From positions 145,857,859 to 145,921,858 of the forward strand of contig CM060706.1 of the NCBI GenBank assembly GCA_030686995.1: a stretch of DNA of 64,000 nucleotides. Direction: 5' to 3'. This document shows, piece after piece, positions 34,898-46,019 of this stretch. The position numbers were made by a program, and so were the translations under genes. Numbering within the stretch: the stretch's first letter is position 1; each line of letters begins with the position of its first letter. This DNA comes from Artemisia argyi (lineage: Eukaryota > Streptophyta > Magnoliopsida > Asterales > Asteraceae). Under the pieces are notes generated by a model, which was not told the DNA's origin, ran no database searches, and was given only the letters and a program-made list of their open reading frames with translations.

Positions 34898-35555
34898 CAT
34901 GAGATTCAAGTTTTGTTGGAGACATATGTGAGACAAGATTTGTGAGATAGGTAGTATAAGTTGTAAATTTTTTTTGCTGTTTAAAAAAAATGTACTTGCA
35001 TATTTATTTAATTTGTCCATCAAGCTGACCTCCCATATGTGATAAATATTTTGACAATGTTTGTATATAACCTATTAAATCTTTTACCTAATAAAATAAA
35101 ACCTCTAGTGGGGACTTTTTTCATTTCAAAATAATCAAATCATACTTATTTAGGTAATATTTTTTACAATTTTAATTTTTAAAAAGGTTTTTAATATTTA
35201 AAAAACCTAGAATCTTTCTATATTTGTGTAATAATTGTTTAAAATTCGTTTTTATACCTGAACATTAAAATTGAGCAAAAAAACACAAGGACTTTATTGT
35301 TATTTTTGTATATTTCATGCCTAAAGTGTAAATATTTTATTAAAACCGGAGTATCCATTAGTATCCATTAGATTACCCACAGATAACAAAAACACACTAA
35401 ACACCATAAAAGAAGCAAGAACAACCCATAAGAACATCAAGAACAGCAAGATCAATCAGATGCTACAACAATCACAACAACAATTAGATGCTAGCAACAA
35501 CAACAATCCGATGCTACAGCTTTAACAACAATCGACAAAGTATATGGAATCGTAA

Positions 35556-35600
<45 letters not shown>

Positions 35601-36330
35601 TATTTTTTTATATTTTTAAAATTCATTTACATTTGATATGTATAAAATTAACTTCAAAGTATTTTGTATTTTTTTTTCCAAAGTATATGGTTACATTTGA
35701 TGCTTCAAAGTATCTTAGAATTGAAGGATCATAAGATGGAGGAGGTTAAAGAGGATGATAACAAGGGTTTGAGAAGTATTGTGTATAATTGTTATGTTTT
35801 GGTTTATATGTTTCCTGTGTGGATAGTTTGTTTTGGTTTACGGGTAGTGATTTTTGACACGAAAAAAGACTTAAGAATGGGTTAGGGTTGGGAGTAAGCA
35901 GGTTTTTGGTTGTGGTTTGTCAGGTCAATTTAATTAGCTTATGGTAAACAAGATGACCTGCTTAATGTCAATTTAATACTTGCTCTGTAATAAGATATCT
36001 GTTTTGCTGTTTTATATCATTGTGTGATGTATATTAATATTAAATAAGCGATGACTAAGCACTTAGAATAAGCCAAGAAGATCAAATAAGCAATATCAAA
36101 AACTCACATGCCTAACAGGCCAAAGTGGGCAATAAGCATCCCTATGTGGGGCCCACATGTTTGACCAGGGGTCCAATTTGCAACTTCATCCTAAAAGCTG
36201 GGCTGAGGGGCTTTCCAAAAAGCTAGAAATCAGCCCTTGAGGTTCACTAATAAACTTATGAGAAGCTTATGAATTTGGGTAAAAACTGTGGTGCAGGGCA
36301 TAATTGTACTTTTATAGCAACAACGTTGTT
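34898..36330. other. Intergenic with a (TA)n microsatellite
   Basis: A (TA)n run of about 20 units lies at 35556-35596. No gene is recognised. The short frame at 35664-35885 has no motif. Part of this stretch could be the lost 5' portion of the RPA-like locus. Confidence 0.4.
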
Positions 36331-37679
36331 ACCTTCACACAATGGAATGAGAGAGCAGAAAATTTTGAAGAAGCCGAGTACTTGCAAATGCAGCAGCCTG
36401 TAATTCTCGCAGTTAGTTCATGCTATCTAAAAAGATATGCCGGTACTTATAATAGGTCTATCTGAACATTACCTTTCTTTCTTTTTCCTTATTTGAAACG
36501 CCGTTTTTGCATGTGTAGGCCAGATACGGCTATCTGCAACTTCAGCTACTTCCTATTACTTTAACCCGTCTGCCCCTGAAACCAGAGAGCTTCTTACTGC
36601 GTATGAACAAACTTGAATGTGAATTTCTGAAACGACGACTGCTACTAGAGCATTTGTGATAGTTTTCTATATATGAAAACTACTAGAGCATTTGTGATAG
36701 TTTTCTATATATGAAAACAGGTATAACGAGACTAATGCTAGAGCACCCCAGTTGGAGGTACAAACAGAAAAGTTAACGGATTGGGAACAAGAAAGGACTA
36801 GAAACCGTGTACCCTTAGCCACACTCTTACAGATAGACCCGAATACGCAACAGGTTTGCACAGATTTTATTCGAGTTATGGTGAATAGTCATGTACAAAA
36901 ATTGCTAACAAACAACATCTGCAGCGTGTTCTAATTCACAGCGGACGTGATGATATTGCGAATTGATACAACATACGAGTGGTATTTCCAGAAATGTGAT
37001 GAGTGCGGTCAAAAAATTAGAGTATGGTTTCATACATGGTCAGTGTCATCAATATGGAACAAAACCAAAGCCAGAGAAAACAGGTATGTTAATTATTCGC
37101 ACGAATATTCTACAACTGCATTCTTATAGTTCTTTTACCTCCCAACTTATATACGCTCATTTTCCATACTTTTCTTTGCAGTTATTGTTTTAGAATAGTC
37201 GTTACAGATGGGGCCGGAAATGCGATCCTCACTTGCTTTACTCCAGAAACCGATGGGCCTATTAAAAGTGTGGACGCTTTGCTTCAGGAAACTGAAAATA
37301 AAGACCCTAAAGTTATACCGGCAGCGATACTAGCACTGCAAAATACACGGCATGTTCTTCAGTTTCACTTTGCAAAAACAACTGCAAAAGGTCCACCCAC
37401 CTTTGTGTTAAAGAAAGTTATGGGTAATCCATCACTCGCCTTGCCTGCACCATCGGAAGGACCCTCATCACCTCCTGCTGCACCAACAGATGAGCCTATC
37501 ACGACAGATTTTACCCCTCCACCTGCAACACCAGCTACAACGCAGGATACCCCAGCAGATTCAAACGAAGTTATGCAACCGTCCGTCCAATCATCAGTTA
37601 GAAAAGAGCTAAAGAGCTGTTCGCATCTTCCGGTAGCCAAGAGACCAGCCCACAGGCCAAAAAACAAAAAAATGAATAA
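36331..37679 (+). pseudogene. RPA70-like gene remnant (OB-fold and zinc finger)
   Basis: Pieces of a replication protein A large-subunit-like protein are laid out as exons. 36331-36442 encodes VTFTQWNERAENF and ILAVSSCYLKRYAG. About 36520-36607 encodes QIRLSATSATSYYFNP. 36721-36852 encodes RTRNRVPLATLLQIDP. About 36925-37082 holds the zinc finger (CDECGQK, a 1-base shift, then HGQCHQYGTKP). 37182-37679 encodes YCFRIVVTDGAGNAILTCF, LQNTRHVLQFHFAK and a Pro/Ser-rich tail. A further shift near 37597 leads to a natural-looking end, KKQKNE and TAA 37677. The N-terminal domains are absent. RPA-like genes occur as host genes and inside plant Helitrons; a Helitron-type terminus lies 2.4 kb downstream in the same orientation, which favours but does not prove transposon origin. 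Confidence 0.65.
36642..36717. repeat. 38-bp perfect tandem duplication in an RPA-like intron
   Basis: The unit starting CTACTAGAGCATTTGTGATA is present twice (36642-36679 and 36680-36717) with no difference seen. Confidence 0.9.
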
Positions 37680-38778
37680 CCTACTTTCCAACAAGTTGCT
37701 ACAACTTGTGTCAACAGTAAACGAAACATATAGTGTCTGTATATAGTATATAAACCTAAAGTGTGTTAGTGTCAACTTTTTGAGGTGTATTAGAATTGTG
37801 TCGCCAGTTAACTAATGCTACATTAGTACAGTAGCAAAATTTGATAATACATTATGATGATGTATTTTGCTAATATTACAGCATCGCACCATCGCTTTTA
37901 GCAATAGCTTTTTTAATATAACATGTATTGGCGAACATGTGCACAGCTAATAACTACCATGCGTCGTGTGCGAATTTAATGCAAAGGTCATCCCACTTAT
38001 TTTTTATATCCGCCACCAACCATCCTTCACCGATGCCATTGACTGCTATGATATGTTTGAAGATGAAATCACAACAAGACGCATCCTTAACCAGTATGAA
38101 ATAACAAGTATTCTTTTATTTTAACTTCATAAGCATTTTTCATCATCATTTATCCGGTAAAATTACGCAAACCAATCTTTCTTCCACAACCTCCTGTTTC
38201 TCCTATTGGTGATCCATTAAATCCCTATGAGGCTACTATTTTTAGTTCCTAATTTCCTATAATTATAACTTTCAAATTTTAATTGAATATTCAAGTTCTA
38301 TTAGCTAAGTAACTTATACAAAGCATCATTTTTTTTAACATGTATAACACTTTACTTCAAATTATATATATCTGAATCATTTGCACTTCCACAACCAAGA
38401 TCTTTCTTGATACAGCAAGTGCAGACACCAAGGGTTTGACCTTGCTCAAACTCTGTCACATAGCTGGTCAAACGTTTTACATTACCTTGCACGCATAATA
38501 CGACGCCTCAACCAATGCTCTTCCCAGTTCCCACAAAATAATCCTATTGTCAGAACGAGTTCCTTAACTTAACAGTTGAGCTATATCTCCCCTCTCATAC
38601 CTTGCGTCACTTTGGTATGCTAATTACTGGCGTCGCTTAGTGCGATTGACAACTTTGGTTCAACAAACTGACTGAACAACAAAGAAAAGACAAAGACAAA
38701 ACCAAATTTATATAAAGTCATGAAACTTTGTGAACGAATTGAAAGCACAATAAAAAACTAAAAAAATTGTTACTAGAT
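37680..38778. other. Intergenic downstream of the RPA relic
   Basis: No gene recognised. Short stretches such as CCACCAACCATCCTTCACCG near 38010 look less AT-rich but give no motif. Confidence 0.4.
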
Positions 38779-38786
38779 GTGATGAC

Positions 38787-39089
38787 CAGTGGCGAAGCTA
38801 GAAAATTTTGAGTGAGGGGTCGGGATCTAAAATTTGTTTTTACTAACGTTATTTTTCGGGTAATACGTTCGGGTCGGGTCAAAAATTAAATACTATTATT
38901 ATATAAAAAAAAAGTTTCAATCACTAAAAAACTAAACATTTGTCCAAGACAACTAAACATTAAAAAGGAGACAAACGGTTGGTGGTCGGTGGTGGCTGGC
39001 GAGACTGCAGGAGTGAGGAGCCAGGAGGCAGGAAGGTGGGACTGTGGGAGGAGATGAGGGTCGAACTTCGAATGGGGAGGGTTTGTTCC

Positions 39090-39121
<32 letters not shown>

Positions 39122-39379
39122 GGGCTAAGTAAATAAGTAATGGATTTTAGTTTGGATTTGGTTTATTAATGGATTTTAGTTTGGGTAGATGGGCTTATAT
39201 AAAATGTAATGGATCAAAATTTCATTGCTTAATGTATAAAAAAAATTTTACAATTAAAATGGGGGTCGAAACCGAATATACAAAAAAATTTCTACACGAA
39301 AACTATATACCCCCTACATCGCAAAAAAAATTTCGAGGGGTCAGGCGCCCCCTCCCGCCCCTACATAGCTGCGCCTCTG
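38787..39379. mobile_element. hAT-type non-autonomous element, 593 bp
   Basis: The left end CAGTGGCGAAGCTA and right end TAGCTGCGCCTCTG are inverted (12 of 14 match). GTGATGAC is repeated exactly on each side (38779-38786 and 39380-39387). It contains T28 at 39091-39118. Its last 100 bp match the 34690-34889 element. No transposase frame. Confidence 0.9.
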
Positions 39380-39387
39380 GTGATGAC

Positions 39388-40078
39388 TGTAAATATTGAA
39401 AACACCAGTATAATTGCTTTTTTAGAGCGTAGTGTATACCCCTACAACACAAACAAATAGGCGGTCATTCTATTTTCATCATAGAATATTAAAATACAGG
39501 CTATACATTATCAAAAACCATACAAACGGAAAAAAAAGAAAAATTAAAATAAAAAATCACTTAATGTAAAATATAACAGATGCACCATGAGATTGAAGAT
39601 TTGTTAATATAAACATTAACTTTCTCATCAACAAAAGCCACAGTACATGGCATTGATCCAAACCATTATCATATCTATGCTGGATCGTCATACAACTAAT
39701 GGTTACTAAAATAAGCACCAACAGTTGACAACCAACTACTAACTCCTACGACATACACAACATCGATTGAAGCCGTTATACAAGCTAAGTCATTACAGGC
39801 CTAATACCTATTAGAGCACACAATGGAGGGTTGCAACAACTATAGACTATTAACACAACACAACCATACAACCATGAGGCCAACAACTAAACACACCAAA
39901 AACCATAGTATAATAATACATAAAACTTTTTTACACACATATGTATTTCATATTGCACTGGTCGACCTCTCTTAATTGTATAATACAAAATTAAAACGCA
40001 TAAACAAAACAAAAAATAAATTTAATTATTTGTTTTTAATAGATAAAAATTTACATTATTAAAAATTTTAGAAAAAAC
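39388..40078. other. Intergenic, probably part of a Helitron-like element
   Basis: No gene. The final 100 bases (TTTTTAATAGATAAAAATTT...) lead directly into the hairpin terminus at 40079. Confidence 0.35.
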
Positions 40079-40106
40079 CCCGCGCGTGCGCGGGTATTAT
40101 ATCTAG
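40079..40106 (+). mobile_element. Helitron-like 3' terminus
   Basis: CCCGCGCGTGCGCGGG is a perfect 7-bp-stem hairpin. It is followed by TATTATAT and CTAG (40103-40106), with T immediately outside. This is the classic 3' end of a plus-strand Helitron. The 5' end (TC after A) could not be assigned. Confidence 0.65.
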
Positions 40107-40300
40107 TAACACAAATAATCTTTACCCAGACATGGCTTATCAAATTAAAGTTGAAAAGATATTATAGCTAGCTGCCACTCGATCATGTCGTTGGTTCAAA
40201 TCTTTGTTTGATTTTGTTGGATAGAGAATAAATGCTCATTTATTGATAATTGTATAAAAAAAGGTTGTAACTATTTTTGAAATAATGAAACTCTCATTTA

Positions 40301-40623
40301 GGGCATCCGGATGAACCTATTAAAGATTTATAAAATTGGCACATCCTATAATGTCATTAATTTTTAAAACTTTTTATGTTATGAACCTATTGTTACTATG
40401 GATAAACCTTTTGAGGTTTATAAAATTTCTTTAACATTTGAATATCATTTACTCCGTATTATTTAGTTGAAAAAAAAGGAAATAAATAATTTTTGGACCT
40501 CTCCAAGATCCTAGACCTTTTCATGCCACATAGGCATGAAATGGTTCCTCACTATGGTATAAAAATTCTTGAACCTCTTCATAAGTGTTTAGACCTATTC
40601 TTAAACTTTCATAATGGATGCTC
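40301..40623. mobile_element. Harbinger-type MITE, TTA target
   Basis: Left end GGGCATCCGGATGAACC, right end CATAATGGATGCTC, flanked by TTA at 40298-40300 and 40624-40626. The ends resemble those of the MITE at 27164 (GAGCATC...). 323 bp, noncoding. Confidence 0.65.
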
Positions 40624-40977
40624 TTAGAAAGCTGGCGAAACTCTCGTTACCTCTCAATTATTGGTAACGTTCTTAGCAAGTTGTCATTCATTTTTCGTTT
40701 TTATACATTTAAATTAATCGAAAATCTTAGTAATTTAGCCGTTTATGCTAATTACGTAAATCATATGAAACAGTTCCACCAAATACATTAGCAAACCCCC
40801 AACTAAATAATTAAACCAAGTCACTATAGACTAGCCGACATGCAACCAAACTAATCCCTCGTATCGCCGAAATACTAATACTTATATATCACCACCATCT
40901 TTCGCAATAGATCAAATATTACTACTAAACATAAACTTAATTAACAAATAGACTTAACTAGAGATGACATTGATGGC

Positions 40978-41177
40978 CAGCGACGGAACCAAGAACAAAT
41001 ATGATCGGGTGCACAAAATTTTTGAACCGTAATATAATATTAACACTAGGAACATATTTCAATGAACCACTTTAGAAAAATCTATATTTTTTTTTTCAAA
41101 AATTAACACTGCATCGGAGAAATTTATAAAGGTCCTGAGACCCCGTGGGAACCCCTGGTTTACTGGTTCCGTCCTTG
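40978..41177. mobile_element. hAT-type MITE, 200 bp
   Basis: Left end CAGCGACGGAACCAAG, right end CTGGTTCCGTCCTTG (12 of 14 terminal bases inverted). Flanks TTGATGGC and CTGATGGC match at 7 of 8 positions. It carries ACCCCGTGGGAACCCCTGGT near its right end. Confidence 0.8.
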
Positions 41178-41185
41178 CTGATGGC

Positions 41186-41597
41186 AACAATATGACAAAC
41201 AGCGTGACACAAAATGATAAATTCCAAACATCTTGCACCATACAATTATTAACCTTATTACAAGTAAATGATACGCAGGATTTGGATATAAGTACAATAA
41301 TTCATCTTGTATAGTTACAAGATAAATGTGACATTTTTAACTTTTTCAAACAATTAGATATTGATTAACATATCAAAAAAGTTTAAAACTACTATACCTA
41401 ATCAAACAAAGATAGTAAAAATGTATTAAACTTCAATAACTTCATAAATTCGACCCAACATCAAACTATATATAATCCGTACAAAACATAGATACAAAGA
41501 ATAACAAAAATCTGATATATATATCTCTTAAAATTGTGGATGTTAATTAAAAGTTGAAAAGAAACAGGCTTATAACATACCGGTACGTCAACCAAAC
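41186..41597. other. Intergenic, no gene seen
   Basis: AT-rich, without convincing frames or terminal repeats. Confidence 0.5.
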
Positions 41598-41731
41598 ACC
41601 TTTGGTCTAGTATTATATAAGTGGCCCATCAACTTAAAGGTTGTGAGTTCAAGTCTCGTTAGAGACATTGTGAAATATTATGTGTGAGAAAGGAGGGACA
41701 GGAGTATAAAAAGTTGCCGTTCTAAAAAAAA
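41598..41731 (+). mobile_element. SINE-like element
   Basis: It starts ACCTTTGGTCTAGTATTAT (A-box-like), has GGTTGTGAGTTCAAGTCTCG (B-box-like) and ends GTTGCCGTTCTAAAAAAAA. The architecture matches the minus-strand element at 4767-4900. A second B-box-like GTTCAAGTCTCGTC near 41790 may be another fragment. Confidence 0.5.
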
Positions 41732-41967
41732 CATATCAGTACATCATGAGATGCGAGAATGCTCTGCAATAATATCGTTATAAGTTCAAGTCTCGTCTAA
41801 AAAACTTAGAAAAAGGAAGAATTTATTCAAAATTTCCAGTTACAAAACTCGCGATCCATATAGCTACATGAAATGAAAGAAAACGGAAAACAAAACATCA
41901 AAATCACCAGCCAACTTTCATTTTCCCCTCCTTACAAATTCCGGGAAATCCTGTGCCAGTAATCTAC

Positions 41968-41968
<1 letters not shown>

Positions 41969-42008
<40 letters not shown>
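41969..42008. repeat. Poly(A) tract, 40 bases
   Basis: An uninterrupted A run 40 bases past the end of the minus-strand LBD gene. On the gene strand it is a T run in the 3' flank. Confidence 0.9.
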
Positions 42009-42010
<2 letters not shown>

Positions 42011-42047
42011 ACAATAATAATCTCGAGTTAAAAATAGTAGTAACTCA

Positions 42048-42756
42048 TTATTTAAAAAGATTCAACAAATGAACATCTCTTCGTTCCTCACTATAATCCA
42101 AATCCAAACACGTAGTCGTAACCGAAGACTCTTCCGAATTTTCATTTAGATCGAGATCAGCGGCACGTCTGCGTTTCACTACTCTCGACCGTGGGTATTT
42201 AACCGACTCTTGTACCTTGTTTTCTGACATCACTGCTGGTGATGATCCTTCCATGAGTTCGGGTATTGGACGTAAGGTCCCGCCTCGTAGCACTGTATCG
42301 ACCGATGCCTGGCACACGTGCCAGTTGCCGGTCCATAATAGTCCTACGGCTCCGTTCACTGGGTTCACTGTTCGACCCGCTGCTTCGAATAGTAGTGATT
42401 GAAATAGAGCTGTAGATGTAAAAAGTTAAAACATTAGCTAATTAGTTGTATATATAGATATAGTTTTAGATTATTATTGTTAGTGACAGAGTGGGCTTTC
42501 TATCACGATCCACTGAGATTCACGCCTGTGTATTCATAAAAAAGAAAAACAAAACAGATAATAATAACGTACATGGACGTTGATTAAGAGGAACAGCGGA
42601 GATGAACGACATAAGGCCGGCTCGACCAAAGAATTTAGCGAGAAAAACAGTGGCATGACCTTGAGCTTCAGGAGTATCAATCCACTGCAAACAAGGACGT
42701 AAAATACAGCTATCACTACACCCTTTTCTCAGGACTCTGCAACCATTGCAACTCAT
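42048..42756 (-). CDS. Class II LOB-domain (LBD37/38/39-like) transcription regulator
   Basis: Two exons on the minus strand, 42756-42573 and 42409-42048, with a GT-AG intron (CCAT/GTACGT and CTACAG/CT), encode 181 residues. I start at [13 protein letters not shown], the conserved family start, not at the in-frame upstream ATG. The zinc-like C block [15 protein letters not shown] (C-x2-C-x6-C-x3-C, residues 3-17) is followed by [20 protein letters not shown] and [16 protein letters not shown]. The rest of the LOB domain is [19 protein letters not shown]. The C-terminus has basic [13 protein letters not shown] and ends HLLNLFK, as in the LBD37-39 group. Known members are nuclear regulators, including repressors of anthocyanin and nitrogen-response genes. 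The frame is intact and looks functional. Confidence 0.9.
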
Positions 42757-44306
42757 GGTGTTTGGTTTTAATAACTGAACCGAAGCGGAGAAATGAAACC
42801 GCAAAGATGGGGAAAATTGAAGGGAGAATGAGGGGTTTTGTAAAGGGTGGAGCTTGGGTTAATGGTTAACCATGGTTGAGTTAATGAGAGTTAGTGGATT
42901 CCAAAGTATTGGGTGAGAGCGGCTCCGTGTTTTCGCAAATTTACCACATATTCTTTCTATGATTCTCTTCTTTATTTTTAGTGGATAATATAGTGTGATG
43001 CTTTTTCTCTTTCAGATTATTGGTTTTTCAACAGAAAAAAAAAAAAAAAAAATCTACTTTCTTTTTTTATTCATGTATTTGGAATATGTTCTATATTGTT
43101 GGTATTATAACTTTTTTAAAGTATGATTAGCAATATGAGCAAGACATGTAACATATTCGGTTTAAATCATGTAAAGAAATACTCATATATGTATCGGGTA
43201 GAGAGACCAAATACCATCGGTTAGGGGTGTGAACGAGCTGAGTTGAGTCGAGTACTGTCAAGCTCGAGCTCTACTCGAATACTAAAACTCGAGCTAGGTC
43301 GAGCTTTAAATTTAAAACTCGAGCTCGATTATTTCCATATTTAAGGCTTGAACTCGACGAATAGTTTGTAAAAAAAAGATATTGAAAGAGATTCAAGAGA
43401 TGATAATCAAGTTAGAGATATAAATTGTCTTACAAATTAAATAAATGTTTTACATCGAAGGTAATTTATTTATGAATTTGTAATAGGAGTAGAAAGTTTC
43501 CTTCTAATTAGACCAAATGGCTTACAGAACCTATTTAGTGGATTGTATTTAACCACTTAAGGGTGTAGTGCAAAAGTGCTTGTTACTATAACTATAAAAT
43601 GTGTGATATCTCAAGTTCAATTCTTGCTAGGTGCAAACAACGTTGAAGTCGTCATGCCAACCTCTTGAAAAAGGAGGGATTTACCTGGTTTGAGTATGTG
43701 TGGCGGCGGGTTCAAACCCCGTGGATTAGTCGGTCAGAAACCATAATTACCCAAAAGAAAAATAATAGGTTGTATATTTTTTTTCTAGCCTATGGATAGT
43801 GTTCTTCCTTTTATAATGAAGTTAGCCGTTTCATAAAAAAGAAGTTGATTTATAATTTTGGAACATGCTCTTATAAAGAGAATCGTATTTTTTAGGCACA
43901 TATAACGTGAAATGTGTGTACATGGACATTTTTCATCAAATTTCCAATAGATTGAAGATGGTATAAATGACAATGAATCACACTTTTTAACAGTGAGGTA
44001 CCGTTCGGTTAAAAAGGACTTGGAATTAGAATAACAATTGGTTTAAATAATTTTGGAAAAAGGAATACATAAAATCCTAGTTGGTTTAAACTATAGATAA
44101 CTTGCCAAGTTGCAAGGAAGAAACACACAAGTTGCACTTGTCACTCACATTCGTAGCCATAAAGTCAAAGAAATTGCATGGATCTTATTCGAGGACTCCA
44201 CCACCTCTGGGCTCCAACCAAATAATTATATACGTATTTTTCTTCTCGAGACAATTAACATGTTATTTTTTATGTACAAAATATAATAGATTGTCAGGTA
44301 GCTTAT
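42757..44306. other. LBD promoter region and intergenic DNA with a foldback fragment and SINE-like relics
   Basis: At 43224 TAGGGGTGTGAACGAGCTGA begins a CTCGAGCT-rich stretch like the left half of a foldback hAT-type element; no right end was found. Around 43605 and 43700 are B-box-like CAAGTTCAATTCTTG and GCGGGTTCAAACCCCG. No coding sequence. Confidence 0.45.
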
Positions 44307-44311
44307 TACTT

Positions 44312-45583
44312 TGATACGCCCGTGTTGAATAACTATCATAGTTTGTTTATTATGTTTATTAAGATAAATGTTGAGTCATTGTTTAAGATATGTATATTAT
44401 GATAAGTCTTATGTTTGTGAGAGTTATCTCATAAACTAGTATTTAAGGTGTTATAATGTTATAAATCAATCAAAGTATAAGAAAAACAAATCTTTAGTTC
44501 TTCTCTCTATTTTCTTAAAGAGCTTGCACACGCTAAAAGTGGTGTCTTATCCCGATACAATCCCTAACCCGGTCGTATCAATTGGTGCTTTCATTGAGAG
44601 CTCTCGTTGAGAGAGTTTTTGATTAGAGTTTCATCAATCACTATTCATAGGTACTGTTCACGCGACTGTTCATCGGTACTGTTCATAGTTACTGTTCATC
44701 AGAATTTTTTTCCCTCTGTTATTCGAGTTACTATTTATGGCATCGGGCAGCAACAATCGGGACGCACTATCTAAGCTTTTACAAATGGGTACGGTGGCCA
44801 AATACGAGAATGATTTTACGATTCTTATAAATCATGTAACGGCGATCTCAGAATCTTTACTTAAATCGATGTATCTCGAGACTTAAACCACTTCTACAAT
44901 GTGCACTATTAAGGTTAGCGCCTACAACATTTGGAGAAGCCTGTTTCATAGCCCGTATAATGGAGGCTCGTTTTGAGATAATTGCATGGAAAAAGATGAA
45001 CATTGAAGAGAAAATATATATCGTTCTATCATGGCCAAGTGAAGAAGCTCCATATGTGATAAAAGAATCCTTAGATGCTAATGAAGATATTGGTGTTGTT
45101 GATGTTAGTAGCGTGATAAACGATGTTTTTGATATTGGTGAGAGTAATGTGGAAAGCATGAAAGTTCGTAGTGAGTTTAGCGAATTTTCAGAAAATAAAG
45201 GAAGTGTGGAAGATGCTGTTGTGGGTGGTGGTGAAGCATGTAGCGTTGACGCATATGAGTCGAATATAGTGATTTCACTACTTAAGGGTAAGGTGATTTT
45301 GAAGGAGTGGGGAGTGATACGCCCGTGTTGGATAACTATCGTAGTTTGTTTATTATGTTTATTAGGATAAGTGTTGAGTCATTGTTTAGAATATGTATGT
45401 TAGGATAAGTATTATCTTTATGAGAGTTATCTCATAAACTAGTATTTAAGGTGTTATAATGTTATAAATCAATCAAAGTATAAGATAAACAAATCTCTAG
45501 TTTTTCTCTCTATTTTCTTAAGGAGCTCGCACATGCTAAAAGTGATGCCTTATTCTGATACAATCCCTAACCGGGTCGTATCA
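44312..45583 (+). mobile_element. Small LTR retroelement (TRIM-like) with gag relic
   Basis: Two 269-bp LTRs (44312-44580 and 45315-45583) begin TGATACGCCCGTGTT and end GGTCGTATCA. They differ at roughly 22-24 positions by eye. The flanks TACTT and GACTT suggest a 5-bp target duplication with one change. ATTGGTGCTTTCATTGAGAG right after the 5' LTR is a primer-binding-site-like sequence, and GAAGGAGTGGGGAG before the 3' LTR is the polypurine tract. The 734-bp interior encodes gag scraps (ALSKLLQMGTVAKYENDF, MEARFEIIAWKKMN, SEFSENKGSVEDAVVGGGEA) with stops. There is no pol, so any mobility would be in trans. Confidence 0.85.
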
Positions 45584-45588
45584 GACTT

Positions 45589-46005
45589 GCATTTCAATAA
45601 GGAGATAACATAGGTGGGATACTGGGATTAAGATCTTTTCATTTCTATGATAACATCAAATGTAATAGTGTTTGGCATGGGAGGATGAGCATATCTGTGT
45701 CTCGTTTATATTTTGTTACGGTATTTTACTATGTACACTTTCTAGACCTAATTAAAAGAATAATTGACAATAGTTGCGATTAGTGAACTTCAAATATTAT
45801 TGAATCTTAAATCTAGACGAGTTAATTGATTTTCTTTGCGTTTTTATTTTAATCCATGGTATTACCACTTAGTGTTAATGAGCGGGGTACCCGCGCGTTG
45901 CTGCGAAAATGTTGTGGTTAATATAAACTTGAAATAAAACGTTTGAAAAAAATTATTGCTGAAGTGTTGTGGTTAATCTAAACTCGAAATAAAACGATTG
46001 AAAAA
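45589..46005. other. Intergenic with a degenerate Helitron-like end and a short tandem repeat
   Basis: GAGCGGGGTACCCGCGCGTT near 45883 resembles a decayed minus-strand Helitron end. GTTGTGGTTAAT(A/C)TAAACT...AAAAAAATTATT is repeated with a period of about 60 bases (45911-46010). Confidence 0.4.
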
Positions 46006-46019
46006 AAATTATTTTTGTT

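Noticed and set aside
43690..43735. GGGTTCAAACCCCG considered as part of a tRNA gene
   Set aside because: Only a B-box-like match; no cloverleaf or A box at the right distance, so more likely a SINE fragment.
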